Positions 8,776 to 19,222 of a stretch of 23,815 nucleotides of DNA are shown piece by piece. A model generated the notes under the pieces. The model had not been told where the DNA came from. It ran no database searches and saw nothing but the letters and a program-made list of their open reading frames with translations. Numbering within the stretch: position 1 is the stretch's first letter; each line of letters begins with the position of its first letter. The position numbers and the translations under genes were made by a program. The DNA is from Lineolata rhizophorae (lineage: Eukaryota > Ascomycota > Dothideomycetes > Lineolatales > Lineolataceae), in NCBI GenBank assembly GCA_010093515.1, contig MU001676.1, positions 200,391 through 224,205 of the forward strand, in the 5' to 3' direction.

Positions 8776-9660
8776 GCCGGAAGGACGGTCGCCATACGCA
8801 GCGAAGATGAATGGGAGTGCCCCTGGCGAGTCCCTGCTACACGGAATCCTTTCGGGGATACCGTTCGTGATGACGACAGGGCGCAGACTGTATGTACTAT
8901 GTACGTTAATTTTGCGTGACAAGGTTCTGACCGGCGCTGAGATTTGGGTGGAGTCGATCGGAGACAAGGACCCGCCTCTGGACCGGGAAGAGCTCGCTAA
9001 CCCAATTGAGCAAGGGTTGCGAGAAATGCGCCCTGGGCCTGTCCAAACACCGTCAACATACTCTGTGCCTAAATTTCGCTCACATTTCGTCAGTCTGGGG
9101 TTGCTATCGCAAGTATAAGCCGGTGTATCTAACTTGCCGACGTTTGCGGTCTCCTGGCGTTTTATTCCTAAATCCCGACTATTATAGTTGCAGCCGTCGC
9201 TCAATCCGGTTGTTCGAACGGATCAGACCGCGCAGCATGGGGTCGCTTGGCGGGTGGCTTGGTGCGCACACCTGAGCTTTCCTCGTCTAGGGTCTGCCCA
9301 GGAGCTGAATACGAGCGTTGGCAAGGCGCATCTCATGAGCGATGCTGCCTTGTGGCATCTGTTTTGCCCTGAGCCTTTGCCTTACATTGGAGCAAGGCTT
9401 GGGGCTACGGCCGTAAAATCGTCGTTTGGCTATGCTATCCAGCCGAACCACCACCCAGTTGTGCCATTGAACAGAGTATCTCGCGGCAGACGAACGTGCC
9501 TCGTGTCGCGGCGGCTGTGTACGCGTCAATCCGCTTTCGTCGCTTTCACTTGGCCTCGCCTCGAACCCTATTCTCTTTTAATCACTTCCATGTCAGCAAA
9601 CTAGTTTCGCCTTCCGCGGTCCATCTTTTGCATTCCTGTCTCTCCTTTGCGTTGCCAGTT
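8776..9660. promoter_or_regulatory. Divergent spacer between pop4 and the ABC transporter
   Basis: There is no supported gene in these 885 bases. Open frames run into it from both neighbours but lose family similarity. The last 120 bases before 9661 are CT-rich, as in fungal core promoters and leaders. An in-frame upstream ATG-like extension exists for the transporter (from about 9496) but is an implausible N-terminus. Confidence 0.45.
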
Positions 9661-12600
9661 ATGCTGTTACTGCGACAGATCGGGGCTTTGGCCCTGAAGG
9701 ACCTTCTGCTCTTGTGGAATCGAAACCGAATTAATTCCACAATATTTCGATCCTTTACTACACCAATCATCCTTTCTCTTTATCTAAGCGTGATCTTAAA
9801 ACTCTACTGGCCTCAGGAAAACTATGGGTTTTCCGACGCGCGCGAAGTAAGGAGCTTGCGCGACGCGATGGATGCGGCCAAAGGTGGCCGCAACAAGATT
9901 GTCTTCATCAATAGCGGCCCGTCGGGCGGAGACATCGACCGCGCCATCGAAATAGCCACGACGCCTTTGCAGGATAGTGGCAAGACCGTCAAAGTTTTCG
10001 ATGACCCTGACGAACTCCTCGTCGAGTGCAAGAGTACATTGCGGGGCACCACACCTTGCTTCGCTGCTGCAATCTTCTACTCGTCGGAGACTGAGGGAGA
10101 TTCGGGGTATTGGAACTACACCATACGAGCTGACGGGGCACTTGGCGGCAACATCGACGTGGACAAATCCGACAATGACGCGCAGGTATACGTGCTGCCG
10201 TTGCAGCATGCGATCGACTCTGCAATCGTATCTATTAGCGGCGAGGAGTCGCTTCCTGACGATGTCCAGGAGTACCCGTGGACTTCAGAGACGCAGGATG
10301 AGTGGAAGAAGTCGATTACCACAGACGTCCAAGCCGCTAACTACAACTTCCTTTCCATCGTCTGGTACATCGGGTACATTGGGCTTGCTTACCAACTCGT
10401 CGGCTTTACAGCCCGCGAGAGAGAATGCGGCATGGCCGTCCTGCTCGAGTCGATGATGCCAAATCCCCGCCGTTACGAACCTCAAGTAGCCCGCCTTGTT
10501 GGCCGCTTTCTTGCGTTCACATTCACCTACTTTCCATCATGGGTGCTTATGATGGTCATCGCCAAAGGAGGCATATTCCCAGAAACATCGGCAGGCATAT
10601 TGATCATCCACAGCATCCTCGCCGGGCTGGCACTAAACTCGTTCTCGCTGTTCTGTGGAGCGTTCTACCGCAAAGCGCAGCTTAGCGGCATCACAACGGC
10701 CATTCTCATCATCATTATGGGAATCATCGCCCAGGTCTGTTCGAAGTGGATGTCTTCGGCGGTCGTCGGAGTCTTGGGTTTCCTCTTCACGCCGATGAAT
10801 TTCGTGTTCTCCTTCATCTTCATGGCCCGGTACGAGAACAGACAAAGGCCAGTCAACCTTCTGGAAGGAGCTCCGAACAACCATTGGTCTCTCCCTGGCA
10901 TCGCATTTTGGATCTTCTACATCGTGCAGATATTCGCCTACCCCATCCTCGCGGCTTTGGTCGAACAAATGCTATATGGCACAACCTCAGATCGGCGCGA
11001 GGTCCTCTGGCAAGGCTCACATATGGGGAGTCCCGTGGAGCTAGATGGCTTTACCAAGGAGTATCCGCAGAACTGGTTTCTCCGATGGGTTGCACCTTTG
11101 TTCGGTTGGGAGCATCATCCCGTTTTGGCCGTCGACAACTTGTCCCTGAGTGCTACAAGAGGCGAGATTAATGTCCTTATTGGAGCTAACGGCTGCGGGA
11201 AGAGCACAACGCTTAATGCTATTGCCGGGCTCTCTACAATTACTAAAGGAAGTATGAGAGTTGATGGAACTGGTGGAATAGGCCTATGTCCTCAACAGGT
11301 AGGTTAATTCTGGCCGGCTATGTCGTGATGCATTGCAGTGCTAATGTATCTCGCGCAGAATGTGCTTTGGGACAATATAACTGTCCAGGAACACGTCAAA
11401 ATATTCAATAGGATCAAAGCACCAGGCCAAACGGCTACCGCTGCTGAGATTGACGCCATGCTTGCTGGATGCGGGTTGAGCCAGAAGAAAAAGGCCTACG
11501 CTAAGACTCTCTCAGGAGGACAGAAGCGGAAGCTCCAGCTTCTCATGATGCTCACCGGTGGCAGCAGCGTTTGCTGCGTTGATGAAGTTTCCGGAGGGCT
11601 GGACCCGCTCTCGCGTCGGAAGGTGTGGGACATCCTTCTCGCCGAACGGGGCAGAAGAACGATCATCCTTACCACGCACTTTCTCGATGAAGCGGAGTTC
11701 CTTGCCGACCACATGATCATCATGGCAAACGGAAAGCTCCAAGCCGAGGGCTCAATGTCAGAGTTGAAGAACAAACTTGGAGGCGGGTACCGGTTCCATG
11801 TCTTCCACGGACCGGAAGGGAATGCAGTACCGGATATCCCAAATGCCTCGAAGGAAGTGAACTTTGATGAAACAATCTACACGGTTCAGGGTACAGCCGA
11901 AGCGATGCGGGTTATCCGTCAACTGGAAGCCGAGGGTGTGGAGAATTACCATCTTAGCGGCCCTACTGTCGAAGAGGTGTTCATGAAGCTTGCTGGCGAC
12001 CCGGATGACGGCCAGCTCTTGCCTTCCCGATCCGAAGCTGAAAGTGCAATGGACGGAGTATTTCAAAAATCGTCGCATGGGGGAAACACTACGGAGAAGT
12101 CTTCTACGATCGCCGTGAGGGAAGGCAAAGACCAGCAGCTCTCCAGCGGCCACGGCACGAGCTCCATCACGCAGGCATGGTATCTGCTCAAGAAGAGATG
12201 GGTCATTCTGCAACGGAACTGGGTACCTTATGCCGCGGTTGTTCTTGTTCCTATAATCGCCGCCGGTTTGATCTCGATCCTTGTTGACGACTATAAGAAC
12301 GCCGGATGCTCATATCGGGACCAGGTGTCAGCTGCGGACTTCGAGGAACTTGACGATGATCAAACGTTCAATCTCGTTGCAGGGCCCGTCAACGCATTGA
12401 GCACCGAGAATCTGGCGTTGTTCAATGACATCACTGAAGACGATCAAATAGATTTGGGCAACAGTTCTCTTCTAGACATGGTCCATCTAGTCAACAGCCA
12501 TGAGGAGTTCGACAACTACATTGAGGCGAACCGAAAGAACGTCACCCCTGGCGGTATTTACCTTGGCGACGACGACTCGTCTCCAATGTTCGCGTATCGC

Positions 12601-14613
12601 TCGAATGCTGGTGTAGCGTCGATATTTACCGGAGTATTTCTTCAGAATGCTCTCGACGTCCTGGTATCAGGGGTTCGTATCGCGACACAGTACGCCATCT
12701 TCGACTTCCCGTGGCCCGAGGACACCGAAGACGTTCTCCAATTCATATTCTACTTTGGCCTCGTCATGTGCGCCTACCCTGCCTTTTTCGCCCTGTATCC
12801 TACAATCGAGAGGATCCGCAAAATCCGTGCTTTAGAGTACTCCAATGGCGTACGGTCGTGGCCACTATGGCTTGCGTATCTTGTCTTTGACTGGACATTT
12901 GTCGTCGTCCTCAGCGCTGTGGTGTGCGTCATTCTCGCTGCAACCGCTCCGGATGCCTGGTGGAATTTTGGATACATTTTCCTGGTTCTCATCCTCTACG
13001 GGATGGCCTCAATTTTGCTTTCTTACGCCGTTTCACTCGTCTCGAATTCGCAGCTGGCAGCATTCGCGTTCTGTGCCGGTGGTCAGGCATTCATGCTGCT
13101 CATGTACATGACGGCGTACACGAATATCAACGCCCAATCCGATGCCGCTCTCATCGACGATCAACTCCTCATCGCACATTACACTATTGCATTGGTTTCT
13201 CCAATCTCCAATCTACTCCGGGCATTCTTCGTATCACTGAATTTGTTCTCGATTCTCTGCTCCGGCTCCCCTCCTCACATCGCCTCCTACGCCGGTTCGA
13301 TCAAGCTATACGGCGGCCCCATCGTCTACCTCATCGGCCAGAGCCTCTTCCTCTTTGGCCTCCTCGTCTGGGCCGATCACGGCTTCGCCTCCACATTCTT
13401 CCGCCGCTCGCGCGCGGCCCCCGACCCCGAAGCCACTGACACGTACGAGAAGGAAGTCTCAGACGAGACGGCGCGCGTGACGCACAGCACCACCGACGGC
13501 CTGCGCGTCCTGCACCTCAACAAGACGTACAGGTCGCGCGCGTACGGCAAGGTGCGCGCCGTGTCGGACCTATCCTTCGGGGTGCGCAAGGGCGAGGTAT
13601 TCGCGCTGCTGGGCTCCAATGGCGCCGGCAAGTCCACCACCATCTCGCTGCTGCGCGGCGAGGTGCGGCCGTCGCGCCGCGGCGGGGCCGTCTTCATCGA
13701 CGAGGTGCCCTTGCTCGAGGCCCGCAAGACGGCCCGCGCTCGCCTCGGCGTCTGTCCGCAGTTCGACGCCATCGACGCCATGACGGTGGCCGAGCACCTG
13801 CGCTTCTACGCCGGCGTGCGCGGCGTCGCCGACATCGAGCGCAACGTGAGCCGGCTGATCGCAGCGGTGGGGCTCCGGCCGTTCGCGAACCGCCTCGGCA
13901 GCGAGCTGTCGGGCGGCAACAAGCGGAAGCTGAGCCTGGCCATCGCGCTGGTGGGCGACCCGCCCGTGCTGCTGCTCGACGAGCCGTCGTCGGGCATGGA
14001 CCCGCTCGCCAAGCGCACCATGTGGCGCGCGCTGAGCGCCTTCGTGCCGGGTCGCAGCGTGCTGCTGACGACGCATAGCATGGAGGAGGCGGACGCGCTG
14101 GCGGGGCGCGTCGGCGTCATGGCAGGGAGCATGCTCGATGTGGGGGCCACGGGCCACTTGCGGCGGAAGCACGGGCGCGGCTTTCATGTTCATGTGGTGC
14201 TGGCGAGTGCGCCGGGAACGACGGACGAGGAGGCGGCGAGGGTCAGGGAGTGGGTTTTTAAGAGGTATCCTGGTGCGATGGAGGAGGGCAGACATTATCA
14301 TGGGCAGATGCGGTTTAACGTGCCGTCTGGGCGAGGCGTTGAGGAGAAGGTGGGCGGAGAGGATGATGTGGAACTCGGTGAGTCGTCGAATGGAGTCCCG
14401 GCCAAGGGAAAGGCGACGATCGGATCATTATTTACTTCGTTCGAGGAGAACAAGGCGGATCTGGGGATCGCGCACTTTACGGTGTCGCCTACGACTTTTG
14501 ACGAGGTTTTCTTGGCCATCGTGTCGAAGCATGGCGTGGGCGAGGAGGATACCCCAACGCGGAAGGTCAACTGGCGCAAGTACTTGCTTTGCGGCTTTGG
14601 AGGACGCAGGTAG
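9661..14613 (+). CDS. Full-length ABCA-type ABC transporter
   Basis: The exons are 9661-11298 and 11359-14613, with a 60-nt intron (GTAGGT...GCTAAT...CGCAG), giving 1630 aa. The order is TMD1-NBD1-TMD2-NBD2. A first membrane helix near residues 28-47 is followed by a large extracytosolic loop and about six helices to 440. NBD1 has Walker A GANGCGKST (508-516), Q-loop LCPQQN at the splice junction, signature LSGGQ (597-601), Walker B ending D621-E622, and switch His653. TMD2 again begins with one helix and a loop. NBD2 has Walker A GSNGAGKST (1298-1306), signature LSGGN (1396-1400), D1420-E1421 and His1452. Both sites keep the catalytic Glu and His, so both look active. The large first loops and paired VEEVFMKL / FDEVFLAI segments after each NBD are typical of subfamily A, whose members mostly move lipids; the substrate here is unknown. 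Start 9661 is chosen because the preceding in-frame extension is Arg/Ser/Phe-rich and not membrane-like. Confidence 0.95.
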
Positions 14614-15741
14614 TTGGCGGATTTCTGTCTTTTGGAACATTCGGGCTTCGGGGATGACCATCTGGTTTTTAATCTTTTGTTGGGTTGCTTTCGTCTTTTA
14701 AGGATTGTGACTCTCTTTTGGGAGGCTCTCGCGACTCGTTTTGAATCTACTGCCAGCGAGGTCAAATGGTATTGATCCGTCTTTTCTCATCAATGTCTTC
14801 TCCCTAGATTTGGGTATTTAGTTCAACTCTTGAATGCCGTTCTTAAATTTGGAGAACTGTAGGAATTTGTTAGGCGTAAGGCATGCTTTAGAGTGAAGTC
14901 AGTCCCTGCGGCGTCGAACTGTCAGCCCATAAGCAAGCCGCAATATGCAGGGAGTAGAGACAAGCCAGTATCCACTGATTAGTTCATCTACCCGGGATGT
15001 CGCACCGCACAGTCCAGGCCAGCCGGAGCAGGGTACTCCATCGGTGCGAAATGCCGGTTTACTAGAAATAGCACCCGGCCAACATTATTGCTAATCTTCA
15101 GCTGTGGCTTCCACCGGTACCCAACGTGCGAGCCCTTTGAGCGGGACGTAGCACATGTTCACACCTCGGCGCAACCACGCGCGCCATGGCTCCAGCTCGT
15201 CCTGCACATGTCGCTAGCGCGAGCCGGGCCACAAGCAGTACGCACAGCACCGGCGGGACCTAAGAGAGGAAGACGAACTCTGCGGCGGCGGCTGCACGCG
15301 CGATCGAAAGCGGAAGAACACGCTCCTGCAGGCCAGCCAACCAGCCGCGCCGGAGCGAAGAGGTCTCACCTGCCAGCGCGGGGGCGGGCCGCCAGTGGGA
15401 ACCCGCGCGGCTGGGCGACGTGCTATACTCTCAGCCGTGCTTGGAGGACCGGGACCGAGTGTCTTGTCTCCGTGGGAGCGGTGCGCGAGCTTATTGCTAT
15501 AAGAAAGCCCATGCCAGGTTGCGCGGCGAGGGGACGGGAAGAAGGGCGGTTGCTGCCGACGCGTCGACGCCCTCGGGGACTTCCTTGACGAGGACGCTGC
15601 TCCTTCCTGCTGCCTCGCGCGTTCAGCTCGACATCAGATCGATCGGCCTGCTGTCGCCTATGTACGACTATCTCTTGTATCATACTTGGACTCTTTTCTT
15701 CTCTTCTGTTCCTAGGATACTCTTAGAATAAATCACCCGCC
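14614..15741. promoter_or_regulatory. Spacer between the ABC transporter and the 202-aa protein gene
   Basis: The left part should be the 3' UTR and terminator of the transporter; no strong hairpin is seen. From about 15000 to 15600 the sequence is GC-rich with long non-ATG open frames and no motifs. The last 100 bases become CT-rich and lead into the ATG at 15742, consistent with promoter and 5' leader. No RNA gene was recognised. Confidence 0.4.
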
Positions 15742-16570
15742 ATGTCGTCATCTTCAGGTACGTATTGTTTCCAGCTGCGGCATTGCACGCTTCCCCGCAC
15801 TAGAGGGCTCGGGCGATCGATAGAAGAGGCACGCCGCTCGTTGTTCGACATCTTTTACGCGGTGGAGGCCAGGCAATCACACTCAGCTTCCACGCCTTTC
15901 AACAGACTCTACAAGAAGCCTTCTTCTCTAATTCTCTCCCCCAATGCCCCGAAACTAACTCCCCCCTCCCCCACCAGACCTCCCCGCCCCCCTCAAAAAC
16001 CTCAAAATCACCACCACCAAACCCCCCAAACCCGCCGACCCCTCCTCTTCCTCCGCCCCCGCCGTCGCAGACTCCTGGGAAGACGACGACGAGCCCTCCT
16101 CCCCCGGCTCCGCCACCGAGACCGCCACCGACCAGCGCTCCCCGACCGGGGCCCGCCACGCGACGACCAGCCCGTCAACCGGCGGCGGAGAGCCGGCTCG
16201 CTCGTCGTCGTCGGACGCGGGCGCGCACGCGCCGCCGCCGACCCCGGCCTCGCCCTCCGCCCCGCTCAGCACCGTCTACGACTACGCCGCCTACCTGCCC
16301 GGCGGCGGCGCCAGCACCAGCACCAGCATCGGCGCCTCCGCCGGAGGGGCGTCGCCCGAGGCGCGCCGCCCGGACAAGACGACGGCGGCGGCGGGCCGCA
16401 TGATCGCCGCGGGGCTCGGGGTGCGGGCGCCGCGACGCAGCGAGGAGCAGCGCGAGTACGACCGCGTGGCGCGGGAGCGGGAGAGGGGGAGGAGGGAGCG
16501 GGAGAAGGAGGAGGGGAGGAGGAGGGAGGAGGAGGCTCTGGAAGCGAGGAGGAAAGTGTGGGAGGATTGA
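15742..16570 (+). CDS. Conserved-looking fungal protein of unknown function, 202 aa
   Basis: There are two exons, 15742-15757 and 15978-16570, with a 220-nt intron (donor GTACGT, branch ACTAAC, acceptor ACCAG). The first exon supplies only MSSSS and one base. The protein starts DLPAPLKNLKIT, then an acidic patch DSWEDDDE (38-44), then a long Ser/Pro/Ala/Gly low-complexity linker (45-135). It ends in a compact charged module: RRPDKTTAAAGRMIAAGLGVRAPRRSEEQREYDRV (135-169), an Arg/Glu-rich presumed coiled coil (170-199), and a VWED terminus. The basic module followed by an E/R helix and a terminal W-acidic motif looks conserved to me in other ascomycete proteins, but I cannot name the family or a function. 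Joining the exons at this acceptor is supported by the plausible N-terminus and the branch site. It has no membrane segments or signal peptide, and is probably nuclear or cytosolic. Confidence 0.75.
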
Positions 16571-17568
16571 GGGGGATGGTTGGAGGGGTTTGGGTTGGGA
16601 GGGTTTAGTTTGAAGGTGTGTGGTGTTGGCTAGAGAGTGAAAATCGGGATTGTGTGTGTATTATGTGTTGCATGAAGAAGCTCTGCCCATTTTAGCCCTG
16701 TAAAGATCTGAGAGTGAGGCTCCTATCGCTGCCGATATGATCGTGAGATATCGGTCTGCGAAGATCGTAGTGTCTACGTGCAAGATCGGTCTTGTTCGGA
16801 AACACGGAGTTCGAAATTGGGAAGGAGATGCATAGTGGCCAGACGCTCGTCTTGACTGGAGTTTGATGGATGCAGCCAATCAGTCCCAAGCGTACGGAGT
16901 GGAGGTGCTCTGAACGTGCAGGGCAAGGTGATGAGCTGAATTGATGCGGCATCCGTCCATCAGCTGATTCTCGGTTCGGCTATTTGGAATACCATCACAT
17001 GACCGATCTTAGCCACAGGACTGGTTCGAACCCACAATTGAACAAGTGATGTTGCATTCTCGCTTTCGATGGTGCTGTTTACGTTGGCTACGCACTTCAG
17101 CCTCGGTGTCCAGGTAAACATTTCCGTAGCCATAGTACGTGCCTGAAGGGAGGAACCAAAGAGGAAGAGCGCCCGAAATACATTGCGTCCTATGGACTGT
17201 TGGTCTGAAGCTGTGGGAAAAGTGGCAAAATAGCAAAGAAACATGAACAACAGGAATTAAAATCAACAGACACACAGAATTCAAGCCTTCAACCCAACAA
17301 AATTGACGCCGTAGGCGCCCGTTTGATGCCCGTAAAATCTTTGCCTCCTACCGTTCCTACTGCTTCTTTTAAGAAATCGAAAGTTTATTGTGAGGCGTGT
17401 TTTCGAGAGCGCAAGGAGGAAGAAACACGCCCCATAAGCCACTAATTATTGCCTTCGCCTACGGGTGTTCCAGAAATTCGCAACCATCTCTCGTTCGGCT
17501 ATGATCACGCTAAAAGCTGGGGAGAACGGCGCTGAAAGGAGGACGTTATAGGCGCTTCGGGGAGGCGG
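16571..17568. other. Convergent spacer between the 202-aa protein gene and SUMO
   Basis: About 1 kb should hold the two 3' UTRs. Minus-strand open frames at 16661-17284 depend on TTG starts or lack domain content. A GGTTCGAACC palindrome at about 17022 resembles a tRNA B box but has no tRNA around it. I see no supported gene. Confidence 0.45.
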
Positions 17569-18102
17569 CTAACAACCGCCAATTTGTTCCTGGTGAACTT
17601 CGAGCGTGTCTCCATCTTGCATTTCCAGCTGGTGTTGACAAGCGTGTCAGCATGACGTTCGCGAGAAAAGCAAAAAGAACTCAAACTATGAACGCGAGCA
17701 GATATGCGTCCAAAGTCTATCTATCTTAGGATGAGGGTCTTGCGAAGTCTGGCTCGTAGAAGGCTAGGTCTTTCCCGCCAACGTTGCGCCCCAGCACCGC
17801 CATCTCCTAGCACCAAGCCAGGCAACCAGCATCGTAGAAAAGGTAGTAGCGCCTTTACTCACCGTTTCCGGACTGTCGTGGGCGCCGACGCGCGTGCCGT
17901 CAAAGAGGAAGCGGACCGAGGCGGGCGACTTGCCCGAACGTTCGCACCATGCGTCCATGAGCTTCTTCAGCTGCGTTGTGCGCTTAATCTTGAAGAAGAC
18001 CTCGTTATTGTTATCCGTAACCTTGATGTTCAAGTGCTCGGTCTGGGCCGGCGCGTCCTCGGGCTTCTGCCCACCGCCGCTGTTGTTGGGTGACTCGGCC
18101 AT
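17569..18102 (-). CDS. SMT3: Small ubiquitin-like modifier (SUMO) precursor
   Basis: SUMO is conjugated to lysines of nuclear and other proteins through E1 Aos1-Uba2, E2 Ubc9 and E3 ligases. There are two exons on the minus strand, 18102-17863 and 17628-17569, with a 234-nt intron (donor GTGAGT, acceptor ACCAG), giving 99 aa. Residues 1-22 form the flexible N-tail. The beta-grasp fold runs from HLNIKVTDNNNEVFFKIKR (23-41) through LKKLMDAWCERSGK (45-58) and VRFLFDGTRV (63-72) to LEMQDGDTLEVHQEQIGG (81-98). Diglycine G97-G98 is followed by one residue, C99, to be removed by a Ulp protease. All of the C-terminal conjugation segment lies in the 60-nt second exon. An upstream in-frame ATG at 18264, also in good context, would add 54 Ala/Pro/Gln-rich residues. 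I prefer 18102 because it gives the usual family length. The gene is divergent from NUP84. Confidence 0.95.
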
Positions 18103-18967
18103 TGCGCTTGCGCGTCGCCTCACGGTTGTTTGGGGCGGCGAAGGCAGTTGGGCCGGTTGGGGCTCAGCTGCGCGAGCGGCGTCGGTAGAGACTGCGCGAG
18201 CGGTTGGGTTTTCAGCCTGGGCGGGGCGCGCCTCGCCTGCGTTTCCAGCCTGCTCGTCGATCATGGTGAGTCGGTGAGAAGCGCGCGAACCAGAATTGCC
18301 GGCGAGCTAATCCTGCGGATTTGTTCTCTGCGAGTGGAGCGGGCGGTAGAGAGCGCGGGGAGGGAGGGGCCGTACCTATGAAGAGTCACGGGCAGAGTTT
18401 GCTACTAGTGACACGCGCGCGCGCGGTCAGTCGCAGGAAGGTTTGCTATAAGTGAAGATTTGCGGGGATTGTGGAAGGTGGAAGAAAAAGGCTGCGCGGG
18501 GCGGAACGAAATCCGCCTGATAAAGGCGCGGCCGCGGCGGGCGGGCAAGCACGCGCTTCCAGTGCCCTGGCAGTGGCGGGCCGGTCTCCCTGCGGTGTTA
18601 AGACGGGGCTTAAGACCGCTCTCGCGTCGAAAGGACACGCCGGGGATCACGGACGCTTCTGACGGCTGGACCTTTTGAAGAGCAGAGCAAGGGCGTTGCA
18701 CGTCGTAGGTTGCGGGCGGACGGGCTGTTGCAGAGCGCAGAGACGGCTTACATAGTAGGAAGATCGGCGGAACTGGGCCCTAATACGTAAGAGGTACTGT
18801 ACCTTCTAGACGCGACCCGCAAGCTCGGAATCGTAGCGGAGACCTCTTGCGCAACCCAAGTTGAAGACGCATGTGCTCAGCATCACCAGGCTACATTTAT
18901 TTCATACCTCTGCCATAATCACGGACTATTTCCAGTGACTCTTGGGCGTTCACGGTCTTGTTGCCTC
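18103..18967. promoter_or_regulatory. SUMO promoter side of the divergent spacer
   Basis: This is GC-rich sequence with open frames on both strands but no motifs. The in-frame SUMO extension to 18264 lies here. It also includes an alternating purine-pyrimidine CGCGCGCGCG run near 18413-18424, which could adopt Z-form DNA. I see no RNA gene. Confidence 0.4.
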
Positions 18968-19222
18968 TCACGCGATGGTATTGCCTCGGCCATCCCTCAC
19001 CACCCAAAGGCGAAATCGGCTGCTAACCGCGAATTCGGCGTCTAGGGTTTGAAGGAAGATCTCAGCTACGATCCACCATGTCATCCACGGGCGTGTGCGA
19101 TCCAAAGTATGACTGGCTGACCAACCGGCGACATAAGACCCTTCTGACCTTACGTAGACTGCCTCGTGAAGTCGAATTACAAGGAAGAGAAATGCCAAGG
19201 CCACGTACGTGATATTCAACAT
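18968..19222 (-). CDS. Hypothetical small protein with one membrane-like segment
   Basis: This is an ATG-started open frame of 84 codons. Residues 1-18 (MLNITYVALAFLFLVIRL) are hydrophobic enough for a signal anchor. The rest has clustered Trp/aromatic residues (WMTWWIVAEIFLQ) that could make a second membrane-associated helix. An overlapping minus-strand frame just upstream (19454-19062) also contains a hydrophobic stretch (IVAFLFVERIAAFIQCVYL) and a GTAAGT donor near 19389, so a spliced membrane-protein gene or its remnant is possible. I could not build a convincing model, and I recognise no family. It lies in the spacer between SUMO and NUP84 and may be a chance ORF. Confidence 0.22.
   Translation of the reverse strand: MLNITYVALAFLFLVIRLHEAVYVRSEGSYVAGWSASHTLDRTRPWMTWWIVAEIFLQTLDAEFAVSSRFRLWVVRDGRGNTIA

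Noticed and set aside
13570-14301. 243-codon minus-strand frame over the ABC transporter NBD2
   Set aside because: It is antisense to a conserved ATPase domain; it stays open because of the high GC3, and it is His/Arg/Gln-rich as such shadows are.
15088-15588. 166-codon open frame upstream of the 202-aa protein gene
   Set aside because: It opens with TTG, is Arg/Ala/Pro-rich from GC bias, and has no motif. It is more likely promoter and leader.
17022-17032. GGTTCGAACC, resembling a tRNA B box
   Set aside because: No A box at the right distance and no T-stem pairing on either strand; the word is just a palindrome.
17009-17284. Secreted-looking Cys-containing small protein on the minus strand
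   Set aside because: The start would be TTG; no ATG gives the hydrophobic N-terminus, and no splice model supports it.
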